62,703 bases of DNA from Acidobacteriota bacterium (GTDB lineage: Bacteria; Acidobacteriota; Terriglobia; Acidiferrales; UBA7541). The position numbers and the translations under genes were made by a program. Position 1 is the first letter of the stretch. Each line of letters begins with the position of its first letter. The notes below the pieces were generated by a model. The model ran no database searches and was not told the DNA's origin. It worked only from the letters and a program-made list of their open reading frames with translations. Below are positions 53,360 to 62,538 of this stretch, piece by piece. Where the stretch lies: positions 1-62,703 of the forward strand of contig QHYK01000055.1 of NCBI GenBank assembly GCA_003224085.1, given 5' to 3'.

Positions 53360-55999
53360 TCAAGGCTTCGAGGAAGGCAACCGCGATTCGATGGTTTTGA
53401 GCCGTTCGTTCATTTCCTGAACCAGGTGCTCCAATTTATCGAGGCGCTGCAGAACGGCGTCCGAGTCACCAGAGTTTTCTGAAGCAGAACCGGAACCGCC
53501 GACAGATTCGTCACCGCTCGAACTCGCTGAGGGGGACTTCGAGGTGGCGGGCTTTTTCAGGCGGGCGATCTGCCCTTTGATCACGGGAACCATTTCGATG
53601 CTGAGATCGTCGCTCTTCAACAGCGCTTCGAGGGCTGGCACGGCAGTGGCGTCTCCCCGGCCACCAAGAGAAAAAATTGCGGCCATTCGAACAGGGAAAT
53701 GGGATTCGGCGAGGTAGCCGGCGATTTGCTTGGTGATGTCCTGGTTGCTTTTCTGAAGGGCGGCCAGGCTGCGAATTGCGGCGGTGCGGGATTCGATGGG
53801 CTTGCCCGGGGCGGACCATTGCTCCAAGAGCGGCGCGGCTTTGTCGTCGCCCAGCGCGCCTAGTGCGCGAAGAGCGGCATTGCGCAAGTAGCCGTCCGGG
53901 GAATCGCCAGAGACTGCCGCTTCGAGAACGGCGAGAGCTCCAGGCGATTTTTGCTGGCCGAGCGCTTGCAGAGCGGCCGCGCGCACACGATAGGAAGTAT
54001 CGTTCTTGGCGATGGTCGTAAGTTTCTCAGCGATTGCGGAGTCGTCCTTAAGATTGCCGAGAGCGTTGACGATGCGGTAATGGAGCCAAGGCTCGTTCGC
54101 GGAATTCAGAGCGTCAAGAAGTTGTTTGGACGCGGCAGCGCCGCCCAACTTGGCCAAAGCATCAGCGGCTTCGGCGCGGAGGCCCCAGAATGTGTCGCTG
54201 TGAAGCGCGTTACCGAGGGCGCCGATGACTTCTTCGTCATTTTTGATTTTCTCGAGAGCTGCAACTGCGTCAGCGCGATCGGCGAATTCGCTGGCGTTTT
54301 TCAATTGATAGAGCCATTCCTTCTTTTCTTTGTGGAATTCGGCGGACTTGAGGATGTGGCCGCCTTTGTCAAAAAGGACCATGAGTGGCGTGGAATCGGA
54401 AGGAAAAGTGAAAATCTCCTCAGCCTTCGAAACGGTAATCGAATAGACCCTTTGCCCGGAACCCGTAGTGATCTCGACGTCCATGGGAACGCGGAAGATG
54501 CCAACGCGGCCTTCAACTTTTTGGGTTTGCTTGACGGTCAGAGCGACCTGATGCTTTTCATTATCGTGGGAATAGCTCAGGTCGAAGTTCGGCGCGCCGG
54601 CACCATAGAGCCACTGGCGGAAGAATTGATCAACGTTAACGTGCGAGGATTCTTCGATGGCTTTGGCCAGGTCGGCGGTGACGACATTTTTGCCGCGATT
54701 CACTTCGAGGTAGTGCTTGAGAGCGCGATAGAAAGCGCCTTCGCCAAGCTGATGGCGAAGCATGTTGAGAACCCAGCCCCCTTTCCCGTAAGCATTGCCG
54801 TCAAATTCGCTTGAATCATCGAAATCGTGGCGGACGATCGGCTTGCTGAACAGGTTCGCCTGGCCAAACCACTCGCGCCCGGTTTCCCAGCGCTCGTAGT
54901 CAGCCTGATTCTTGCCGTAGTGCGCTTCTGTCCAGACACTTTCCATGAATGTAGCGAAGCCTTCGTTGAGCCAGAGATCGCCCCAGTCTTTGCAAGTGAC
55001 GAGGTCGCCAAACCATTGGTGGCCTAGCTCATGAGAAATGAGGCCGTCCTCGTCGGTGAGCATTTCGGCGGCGATCTTCGGGTGATTGAGAGAGCTGCTG
55101 GTGTTGGTTGTGGCGCTGGAATTTTCCATTCCGCCGGCGACGAAGTCATCCACCATGACTTGGGCGTACTTCTCCCAGGGGTAGTCGACGCCGAGCTTCT
55201 TGCTGAAGAGATCGATCATCGCGGGCGTGCGACGGTAGTTCACGAAAAGACGATCGCCACGGCCCTTCGGCGCGTAATAAGTGACCGGAATGCCGCGCCA
55301 GGAGTCTTTCACTTCATCGAATTCGCCGGCGACGACGGTGATGAGGTAAGTAGAGCTTGGGACGGATTCGCGCCAGGTCCAAGTTTTCAGACCTTTGCCG
55401 GCGTCGGTAACACTGATGAGCTTGCCATTCGAAACAGTGAGCCAGGACGCGGGAACAGTAAGAATCGTTTCGGTGGTGAGGCGATCGTTGGGGTAGTCGT
55501 AGGTGGGAAGGTAGTAGCGCGTGTCCTCGGATTCGCCCTGGGTCCAAATTTGCTTGGGGCGGTCGGGATAATCCTTGTCGGGAAGAATGAAGTACATGCC
55601 TTTGGTGGGTTTGCCTTCGTAGCGGATGGCGACGTCAAATTTGTCACCCGCTTTGGCGGCGGGTAGAGGAACAATGAGTTTGTCGGAGGTAGTTTCGAAT
55701 CGCGAAGCGGATTTGTTGACGGTAACGCTGTGGATGGTGAGTCCGACGGAATCGAAGGCCACTTTGGAAGTCCCGTCGCGAAGAATGGAAATCGAATGCG
55801 TGACGTCGCCCATGACTTTTTTCTGTTCGACGTCGAAGCGCAGAGCGATGCGGGAATGCTGCAAATCGTAGTCGCGCGCGCGGGCGTACGGCTCATCGGC
55901 GCGAAGCAAGGGTGCGGCGATGAAAACAAACAGCAGTGCAGCTAGAGAAAACACGACCATGCGACGGCGGTTTGTGGTTCCCTGGAATGGGATCATCAT
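53360..55999 (-). CDS. M1-family zinc aminopeptidase with C-terminal HEAT repeats
   Basis: 879 residues, exported (FSLAALLFVFIAAPLLRADEP). The catalytic core has GGMEN (289-293), HELGHQWF (323-330) and the third zinc ligand Glu346 in LNEGFATFME, so it should be active in cutting N-terminal residues from peptides. After about residue 565 the usual M1 end is replaced by six or more HEAT repeats (ALGNALHSDTFWGLRAEAAD, IVNALGNLKDDSAI, AALQALGQQKSPGAL), a Ser/Gly-rich linker and a final coiled coil (RLDKLEHLVQEMNERLKTIE). The HEAT part may recruit partners or substrates. It probably shares a transcript with the SDR gene upstream. Confidence 0.92.
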   Translation of the reverse strand: MMIPFQGTTNRRRMVVFSLAALLFVFIAAPLLRADEPYARARDYDLQHSRIALRFDVEQKKVMGDVTHSISILRDGTSKVAFDSVGLTIHSVTVNKSASRFETTSDKLIVPLPAAKAGDKFDVAIRYEGKPTKGMYFILPDKDYPDRPKQIWTQGESEDTRYYLPTYDYPNDRLTTETILTVPASWLTVSNGKLISVTDAGKGLKTWTWRESVPSSTYLITVVAGEFDEVKDSWRGIPVTYYAPKGRGDRLFVNYRRTPAMIDLFSKKLGVDYPWEKYAQVMVDDFVAGGMENSSATTNTSSSLNHPKIAAEMLTDEDGLISHELGHQWFGDLVTCKDWGDLWLNEGFATFMESVWTEAHYGKNQADYERWETGREWFGQANLFSKPIVRHDFDDSSEFDGNAYGKGGWVLNMLRHQLGEGAFYRALKHYLEVNRGKNVVTADLAKAIEESSHVNVDQFFRQWLYGAGAPNFDLSYSHDNEKHQVALTVKQTQKVEGRVGIFRVPMDVEITTGSGQRVYSITVSKAEEIFTFPSDSTPLMVLFDKGGHILKSAEFHKEKKEWLYQLKNASEFADRADAVAALEKIKNDEEVIGALGNALHSDTFWGLRAEAADALAKLGGAAASKQLLDALNSANEPWLHYRIVNALGNLKDDSAIAEKLTTIAKNDTSYRVRAAALQALGQQKSPGALAVLEAAVSGDSPDGYLRNAALRALGALGDDKAAPLLEQWSAPGKPIESRTAAIRSLAALQKSNQDITKQIAGYLAESHFPVRMAAIFSLGGRGDATAVPALEALLKSDDLSIEMVPVIKGQIARLKKPATSKSPSASSSGDESVGGSGSASENSGDSDAVLQRLDKLEHLVQEMNERLKTIESRLPSSKP

Positions 56000-56071
56000 T
56001 AGGCTTCGGCTCCTGTGAAATCTCTTTAGAAGAAAGCAAGTTTAAAACGGCGGGATACGCTGGCATGGAGT

Positions 56072-56788
56072 TTAGAGGAGACTCCTGACAAGACCACCAT
56101 CCACCGCGATAGAGACGCCGGTGACGTAACTGGCGCGCTCGGATGCGAGAAACGCGACAACGGCGGCGAATTCGTCGGGGCGGCCGAGACGCCCCGCGGG
56201 GATTTCACGTTCCCAATTGGCGAAACCCTCTTCGGGCTTGGCGCCAGTGCGTGCGGAAATGGTGGAAGCGAGGCCGTCGAGACGAGCGGTGCGCGTGTAG
56301 CCGGGACAGACGTTGTTCACGGTGATGCCATCGGCAGCGTATTCATTGGCGAGAGTGCGAGCAAGGCCGGTGACGGCAGCCCGCACTGAATTAGAAAGCA
56401 CGAGGCCGTCCACCGGTTGCTTTACAGCCGAAGAGGTAATGGTAATCAAACGTCCCCATTTATTTTTCTGCATGCGCGGCAAGCCCTCCCTTGCGAAGAA
56501 GATGGTGCTCATCAAAAGCTGGTCAACGGTGGAGCGCCAGTCTTCGGGCTTCGTGTTCCTAAAGGAGTTGGACGGAGGACCGCCGGAATTGGTAACGCAA
56601 ATATCGAGGCGGCCGAAATGGGTTTCCACGGCGCCAACCAACGAGGCCACGGCTGGGGAATCTGTGACGTCGAGGGCCTGATGGAAGACTTCGCGGCCAA
56701 TGGCTTTGCGGATGTGCGCGCCCGTTTCCGCAAGAGTAGTCGCGGTGCGCGCGCAAATGGCGACGCGGCCGGTGAGTCCCAGATCCAT
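56072..56788 (-). CDS. SDR-family oxidoreductase lacking the nucleotide-binding loop
   Basis: 238 residues. From residue 14 on it matches an Acidobacteriota/Proteobacteria SDR group: ICARTATTLAETGAHIRKA, ALDVTD, FGRLDICVTNSGGPP, LITITSSAVKQPVDGLVLSN, NNVCPGYTRTARLDGLAST and FLASERASYVTGVSIAVDGG. However, the start reads MDLGLTGRVAICAR, with GRVA joined directly to ICAR. The roughly 25 residues that hold the TGxxxGxG dinucleotide motif are missing, without a frame change. The protein should not bind NAD(P) normally. The active-site tyrosine is replaced in this group by SN..R. Confidence 0.82.
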   Translation of the reverse strand: MDLGLTGRVAICARTATTLAETGAHIRKAIGREVFHQALDVTDSPAVASLVGAVETHFGRLDICVTNSGGPPSNSFRNTKPEDWRSTVDQLLMSTIFFAREGLPRMQKNKWGRLITITSSAVKQPVDGLVLSNSVRAAVTGLARTLANEYAADGITVNNVCPGYTRTARLDGLASTISARTGAKPEEGFANWEREIPAGRLGRPDEFAAVVAFLASERASYVTGVSIAVDGGLVRSLL

Positions 56789-56977
56789 TCTTTTGCCTCT
56801 TGCAAATCCTTAATCCTCTCGCAAAATGCGGGAAAGGGTCAACGCTGGACAGCGTCGAATGGGTGAGTCGCACGAAGAATTTTGTTTGCCTGGCGCGCCG
56901 CACGGAACTAAGATGCAGGCCATTCCATCATTGCTGACGGGGTGACCGCTGACTCGAACGGTCACAGGGGGTATCGT

Positions 56978-58138
56978 ATGCGACACCGCAAACGGTTGAT
57001 TGGGGCGGTAATCCTGCTGGGCGCCTGGACCAGTGACGCGCTTGCGCAGCAGATTGGGCAATATGTGCCCATTCAGGCCGGCTCGGACGTGGACCACGCC
57101 CTGAGCGAAATCAATGCGGCCACCGACCCAGCGCAAAAGCTCGGTCTCATTCAAAAATTTGCCGACGGGATTGGGAAAGAGGGCAAATATCCGCTCCTGG
57201 CGAACGGGCTCTTTGTGGACTATTACCTGGGCCGGAAGAATTATGACAAGGCGTTCGAATACGGCGACAAGGTTTTTGAGCTGGACCAAGACAATTTTCA
57301 AAACGCGATCAACATGGTGCGCGCTGCTGTGGAAAAGGGCGACTTGGACCGGCTGAGCTCCTATGGAGAAAAGACCGGGGGGATTATTCAGCGATTCAAA
57401 GCCGCGTCTGCACCGGCGGATACGTCAGCCTCGGCCTGGGAAGAACAGAAAAAGCGGACGCTAGAGGCCAACAAAGACAACTTCACCTATGTTCAGCAGC
57501 TGGTGTTTAGCGGAGTGTACCAGGCAAAGGATCCAGCGAAGCGGGCAGCGCTTCTGGTGAAGTTCGCGCAGGCTTTTCCGGATTCGGCATACGCGAATCA
57601 GGCAATGGGCATCGCGGCGACGGCCTATCAGCAAGCGCAGAATACGCCAAAAATGCTAGAAGTCGCGAACGGGCTGCTGACGAAAAATCCCAACGATGTA
57701 GGAATGCTGCTCCTGCTTTCGGATTATTACGGCGAAAAAGGAGAGCAGCTGGACAAGGCCGAGAGCTACGCGAAGAAGGCGCTCACAACGCTGGAGTCTG
57801 CAGCAAGGCCGGAGGGGATGACGGACGACCAGTGGGCGCAACAAAAAGCCCTACAGAAAGGCCTTGCGCTGAGTTCGCTCGGGCAAGTTAACATCGAAAA
57901 GAAGGACAATGCGCAGGCCGTGGAAAATTTGAAGGCGGCGGCACCCCTGGTAAAATCCGATGACGTGAGTTACGCGCGCAACCAATACCGGCTGGGATTC
58001 GCGCTGCTGAACTTGAAGAGGAATCCGGAAGCGAGGGAGGCCTTCACGCAAGCGGCTTCCGTAAATAGCCCGTATCGAGCGCTGGCCCAGGACAAATTGA
58101 AGGGCCTAGCGGCGCCAGCAAGACGGAAGGCATCGTAG
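56978..58138 (+). CDS. Secreted TPR-like protein
   Basis: About 386 residues from the ATG at 56978 behind AGGGGG; the frame is open from a GTG at 56942. A signal peptide (LIGAVILLGAWTSDALAQQ) leads to a purely helical chain of TPR-like units (KNYDKAFEYGDKVFELDQDN, YANQAMGIAATAYQQAQNTP, KDNAQAVENLKAAAPLV and YRLGFALLNLKRNPEAREAF). It is likely a periplasmic protein-protein interaction module. No enzyme domain is present. Confidence 0.8.
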   Translation: MRHRKRLIGAVILLGAWTSDALAQQIGQYVPIQAGSDVDHALSEINAATDPAQKLGLIQKFADGIGKEGKYPLLANGLFVDYYLGRKNYDKAFEYGDKVFELDQDNFQNAINMVRAAVEKGDLDRLSSYGEKTGGIIQRFKAASAPADTSASAWEEQKKRTLEANKDNFTYVQQLVFSGVYQAKDPAKRAALLVKFAQAFPDSAYANQAMGIAATAYQQAQNTPKMLEVANGLLTKNPNDVGMLLLLSDYYGEKGEQLDKAESYAKKALTTLESAARPEGMTDDQWAQQKALQKGLALSSLGQVNIEKKDNAQAVENLKAAAPLVKSDDVSYARNQYRLGFALLNLKRNPEAREAFTQAASVNSPYRALAQDKLKGLAAPARRKAS

Positions 58139-58213
58139 ACGGCTTGGTGAATCAAATGAAACCGTCGGCATCTAATAAGTGCGAGAAAACGAATGTAGGA
58201 AAGGGAGAATTCG

Positions 58214-58687
58214 ATGGCTGAGATTGCTACATTTGGAGCGGGATGTTTCTGGGGAGTGGAGGCGGCTTTCCAGCGCGTCCCGGGAGTGATTGACACGGTT
58301 GTGGGCTATACCGGCGGGCACACGGAGAATCCTACTTATCAGGATGTGTGCACCGATGAGACTGGACATGCGGAAGTCGTTCAGGTGACGTTCGACCCGG
58401 CCAAAGCGAGTTATGAGCAGTTACTGAACGTGTTCTGGCAAGCGCACGATCCCACGCAGCTGAACCGCCAGGGGCCGGACTTCGGGACGCAGTACCGCAC
58501 GGCCATTTTCTTTCACTCACCGGAGCAGGAAGCGGCAGCCAAGAAGTCGAAGGCGGCGCTGGAAGCCAGCGGCAAATTCCGGCGGCCGATCGCGACCGAG
58601 ATCACACCGGCAGGGCCGTTCTACCGCGCTGAAGAGTATCACCAGAAGTATTTGCAGAAGCGCGGGGCAGCGTCTTGCCACCTCTGA
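58214..58687 (+). CDS. msrA: Peptide-methionine (S)-S-oxide reductase
   Basis: 157 residues, the standard single-domain MsrA. The active site [13 protein letters not shown] carries the catalytic cysteine; [19 protein letters not shown] and [11 protein letters not shown] follow in order, then [23 protein letters not shown] resolving cysteine lies near the end (GAASCHL). It repairs oxidised methionine. GGGAGAATTCG provides the ribosome site. It lies 75 bases behind the TPR gene. Confidence 0.96.
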   Translation: MAEIATFGAGCFWGVEAAFQRVPGVIDTVVGYTGGHTENPTYQDVCTDETGHAEVVQVTFDPAKASYEQLLNVFWQAHDPTQLNRQGPDFGTQYRTAIFFHSPEQEAAAKKSKAALEASGKFRRPIATEITPAGPFYRAEEYHQKYLQKRGAASCHL

Positions 58688-58722
58688 GAGGGTGCCGACT
58701 CGTTTTTGGCGCGGCCGTCGGA

Positions 58723-59773
58723 TCAAACGACTTTGCGTAGCTTGGTGACTCTGCCCACTTCCACCCATTCGACAACAAAGATGTTGCCCTGATGATCGAA
58801 GCAAGCTCCGTGAGGACACAAGAAGCGGCCGGCGATGAATGTATCGCGAGCCTGTTCGCGAGCCTTGCGCCAGTCCTGTTGCGTTGAATAATCACCATTG
58901 CCCAGACTGGCCACCGCTTTGTTGGCACTGTCAAGAATCACGACCTTGCTCCACAGGTCCGGAATGACCACGTCGCCGTTGCGTTCGTCAAAGTGGCAAG
59001 GCATTTTCGTCGTGCCCAAAATAAAATCGATGTGCTTTCCGTCCAGGGTGAATCTTTGTAATCGCGCATTCGAGCGATCGGCAATTACGAGCACGGGAGG
59101 CTCGATGCGCGTGTCTACCCAAAGGCCGTGAGGGCAATCGAGCTGGCCGACGTCCTTTCCCAAGCCGCCAAAAGTGCGAAGGAACTGCGCTTTCTGGTTG
59201 TATTGGTTGATGTAACTGGAGCCGTAGCCGTCGGCAACATAGATGTCTCCATTGGGAGCGATGGCCACATTGGTTGGTTTGTAGCTCGGGGCCATCCCGT
59301 TCTTGCCTTGATAGGCCGGCGACTCAGCCGGGTAGCCGAGGGTGAAAACCTCTTCACCCTTTAGTGTGCGCTTTGTGACTATGCCGTGTTGAAAATCACA
59401 GAGATAGAGGAATTCTTCGCTACGCTCTTTGCGGATTGACAAGCCATGCGCTCCGCCTTTGAACTGCCCACCCCAAGAGCGCACGAACTTTCCGTCCCGG
59501 TCAAAAACAACAATCGTGTCCGGAGATTCGCTGGTGGAATGAACCGTGTGATGAATGTAGATATGGCCTTGCGAGTCTTCGCAGACCGCCGTGCGTGTTC
59601 CCGTATCGGATATTGGCAGGCAGCGTGCCCCAATCGTGGAGCGCCTCGTACTGATGTTCCCCTTCACCAAGAATCGGCGCGCGGCTGCCGGATTTGTTGG
59701 TTGCTCCGAGAAGGAGCGGCGCCACTCCGGCTGCGCCGGCGGTGGCGAGGAAGGTGCGTCGGGTGACTTTCAT
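58723..59773 (-). CDS. Peptidyl-hydroxyglycine alpha-amidating lyase-like (PAL-like) NHL beta-propeller, frameshifted
   Basis: The gene starts at the ATG at 59773 with a Tat signal (TRRTFLATAGAAG) and a mature start HQYEALHDWGTLP. Near 59585-59590 one extra G shifts the frame; the rest continues as EDSQGHIYIHHTVHSTSESP. A six-bladed NHL propeller follows with GAHGLSI, PTNVAIAPNGDIYVADGYGS, CPHGLWV, LVIADRSNARLQRF and CPHGACFDHQGNIFVVEW. Order and histidines match the PAL half of eukaryotic PAM, where three histidines bind zinc. The gene lies 50 bases behind a PHM-like gene. The shift may be a sequencing error. Confidence 0.75.
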
Positions 59774-59823
59774 GGACTCTAAACTCCTGTAGAAGAAAGA
59801 ACGAGAGCAAAGATGGCCGGAGT

Positions 59824-61203
59824 TTATTTTTGCGCCGTTACAGGTTTCTCCGTGACGAGTTGCGGGTCGGCAAATTGCAGCCAGAAACCCATCATTTCTT
59901 CGTCGCTGGGTTCGCCCCAACGAAGTGCCTTAGACGGATCGGGATTCAGCGGATTGTTCTTCGAGTTGTCGAAGTAGGCGACGGTCATTAGTTTAGTGCC
60001 TTTCGGCAACAAAAACTGCTTCTTTAAAAAATAGGTCTCCTGCCAGCGAAAATCGTAGTGCGGTACGTCGAGCAGAACCTCTTCGTGGCCGTCGGCGTAG
60101 ATTGCTTTGGTCATCATGCTTTTTCCGCGGAAGTGCATGTGCGCAGTATAAGCCACGGCCGTGACGTCTTTCGGAAGAATGAAGCAGGAGGTGACGCGAT
60201 GATTGGCGTCGTTCGGTGGAATCCGAAACATGTTGTTCCAAATTTCGTACTGCGCGACTTCGTGCTGCACCGGCTCCTTGGCAAATACAAGGCCGACGCT
60301 GGTGCGATCCTTCACGTCGAGTCCGTGATGATTGCTGTAGTGAACTTGAAATTGCAAATAGGCGCCAGCAGGAATGCGAAGCGCATATCCGGGAGGACGT
60401 ATCTCCGGCATATGACCGGGGAGGTAAATCGCTGGGACAATATTCAAATAGCCTGAAGAATGACCCGGGATTCCGCCGCCGTCGGGGGCGGAGCAGCCGT
60501 CGTCAATGACCGGCGCGTCCGGCCGGAGATGCAACACCTTTCCAGTGCGATAGTGATATTCGTCCACGCCGGCATTCTCTTTGGCGCGTTCCGCCAGGTG
60601 CTTGGCATATTCGGCCTGATCAATCACGGAAACAGTAGCGTGATGCACCACGCGGCGGTCGCCGGGAAGCACTTCACCTGCTTGAATCCACATGTCCTCG
60701 GTGAAATTCGTAGGAACGTGGATATATTCGTAATCGTCCTGAGCCTCCTTGGGCACAAGGAACTCGGGGATGGTGAAAACGACGTCTGGCTTGATATGCC
60801 AGCCGGCCTCAAAGACGGGGCCGGGAGGCAGGTCTTTCGGGTCGCCCATTTTCGTTCCGCCTTTTACCCACGCGTCGATTGTTGCGATGTCCGTGTCACT
60901 CAAGCGCGCGTCGTTCATAAATTCACCCACGTTGGGGTCTGCGTGCCAGGGCGGCATCTTGCGTTGGTCGACGTCCTGCTGAATCATGCGCGCAAAAGGC
61001 AAAACTTCTTCATAAGTCATAAGCGACATGGGCGCGACGTCGTTGGGCCGATGGCACACAACGCAGTTCTTATACAGGATTGGCGCAACGTCTTTGGTGT
61101 AGGTGATTTCCTTTTGGGGCGGTGGGGTTTGGTTTGCGGCTTCAAGCAAAATGCCACTGAATCCGGCAAAGCAAACGATTCCAACGATTCTTCGCAGACG
61201 CAT
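59824..61203 (-). CDS. Cytochrome c fused to a PHM-like copper type II monooxygenase domain
   Basis: 459 residues from the ATG at 61203 behind AGAGG (a TTG at 61218 is possible), with a signal peptide. The N-terminal domain has one heme site, CVVCH (47-51), with CHRPNDVAPMSL and a distal MPPWHADP. The second part carries the full ligand set of a peptidylglycine hydroxylase-type dicopper enzyme: VVHHATV (His187, His188), LQFQVHYSN (His288), AHMHFRG (His355, His357) and SDEEMMGF (Met437 or Met438). Spacing resembles PHM. The heme could supply electrons in place of ascorbate. The substrate is unknown; the PAL-like gene follows. Confidence 0.85.
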   Translation of the reverse strand: MRLRRIVGIVCFAGFSGILLEAANQTPPPQKEITYTKDVAPILYKNCVVCHRPNDVAPMSLMTYEEVLPFARMIQQDVDQRKMPPWHADPNVGEFMNDARLSDTDIATIDAWVKGGTKMGDPKDLPPGPVFEAGWHIKPDVVFTIPEFLVPKEAQDDYEYIHVPTNFTEDMWIQAGEVLPGDRRVVHHATVSVIDQAEYAKHLAERAKENAGVDEYHYRTGKVLHLRPDAPVIDDGCSAPDGGGIPGHSSGYLNIVPAIYLPGHMPEIRPPGYALRIPAGAYLQFQVHYSNHHGLDVKDRTSVGLVFAKEPVQHEVAQYEIWNNMFRIPPNDANHRVTSCFILPKDVTAVAYTAHMHFRGKSMMTKAIYADGHEEVLLDVPHYDFRWQETYFLKKQFLLPKGTKLMTVAYFDNSKNNPLNPDPSKALRWGEPSDEEMMGFWLQFADPQLVTEKPVTAQK

Positions 61204-61218
61204 AGGACCTCTTGTCAA

Positions 61219-61653
61219 ATTGCGCTGCCCCTACTGGTGAGCCGGTCCCTGGTTGAATGGCAGCAGATGACATTCTACATCGATGGGGTGCCGCGAACAC
61301 TGAGAATTGGCGGAGCCGGTGGGTCGACTGGGACTCACTTCGCTTGACGCGGTCCCGGTGGCAACCTGACATGCGCTCCTATGATCGTCCTCAGTGCTCT
61401 CCGTTTCGGCTGAGCTTCTTGAAAAGCAGGCTTCCCGATATTCAGCACCTTGACGTGCTCGAAGCCTAACAGCGGTGGAAGACCGAAGGCACGGCCATAT
61501 CGGATGCGATCGATCGCGCCGGAACACCATGGTTAGGCATGATCGATAAATCAGCAAAGCGCGTCGATGAAATCCTTTTTCCGCGCGAATACCAGACGAT
61601 CCTGAGGAGGAAAGCAGGGACGCCTTTCGCGAGCAAATGGCACAAGCAGCCGG
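61219..61653. other. Intergenic region upstream of the PHM-like gene
   Basis: About 435 bases without a convincing gene. It should hold the promoter of the PHM/PAL unit. Short open frames here have no ribosome site. Confidence 0.5.
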
Positions 61654-62245
61654 GAGACGCTGGGTCTCCGCGAGCGAAAAAAGGCGAGGCTGCGGCAGCA
61701 GATTATCGACACCTCGATTCGGCTGTTCCGCAAACACGGGTACGAGAACACGCGGGTAGAAGACATTGTCCAGATTCTCGAAATCAGCCAGCCCACATTT
61801 TTCCGCTAGCAAGGACGCAGTGTTGCGCGAAGTCGGCCGGCGAGGCTACAGCTGCATCAAGGAGCATCTGAAAACCGAACTCTCGAGCGACGCCACGACG
61901 GCAGAGCGATTGCGGCGAATGTACGCGGGCATGGCTCGCGACGTAGAATCCGACAGGCCGTTGTGGAGAGCCGTCGTGCTTTCTGCGGCAATGGATCCGG
62001 TGCGTTCGCCCGAGATGCGTCGGCTGGAAGAAATCGCTTTTAGCCTGCTGCGGGAAATCCTGGCGGAAGGCCAGGAACGCGGGGAAGTCACCAAGGCATT
62101 TCCTGTGGTGCATCTCGCGGAGTTCATGGAAGGGCTCTATACGACGGTGGTTCGCCGGTGGGCCGTCGATCTTCCGGGACCGCATAGTTTGACCGAGCGG
62201 GTGCGCAGCGCGCTCGAGTTTTTCCTCAAGGGCGTACAGCAGTAA
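61654..62245 (+). pseudogene. TetR-family regulator, broken by a small deletion
   Basis: The first frame reads LRERKKARLRQQIIDTSIRL, then FRKHGYENTRVEDIVQILEI and SQPTFFR, a complete TetR helix-turn-helix, and then hits TAG. The second frame resumes directly with SKDAVLREVGRRGYSCIKEH and a full C-terminal domain to LEFFLKGVQQ. An intact gene would have about eight more bases (YFP) at 61807. No start codon was found in the first frame, so the 5' end may be damaged too. Confidence 0.75.
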
Positions 62246-62371
62246 GGTACGGAACGGGAGAGAAGACTTGTTTCCAGCGATGTCCTACTTCCCTTCTCTT
62301 CCAAACCAAGATCGAGTTGCTAAACAATCTCCGGCATCCTCGAGCCACCCCGCTGAGCTGAGGGGACCGGG

Positions 62372-62538
62372 ATGAAAGCTGCAGTCCTGCGTGAGTTCAA
62401 AAAGCCTCTCGCGTTTGAAGACGTTCCCGTCCGTCGTTGGATGCCGATGAAGTCCTGATAAGAATAGAGGTTTGTGGCGTTTGCCATTCGGATTTGCACG
62501 TCGCGGATGGAGATTGGCCTACGTTCGCCTCCCTTACC
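62372..62538 (+). pseudogene. Zinc-type alcohol dehydrogenase, N-terminal remnant
   Basis: The ATG at 62372 begins MKAAVLREFKKPLAFEDVPV, then the frame is lost near 62430-62440. In another frame it continues DEVLIRIEVCGVCHSDLHVA and DGDWPTFASLT, the catalytic zinc cysteine and glucose-dehydrogenase-like start of a medium-chain alcohol dehydrogenase. After this homology ends abruptly. Only about 55 of some 340 residues remain. Confidence 0.7.
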
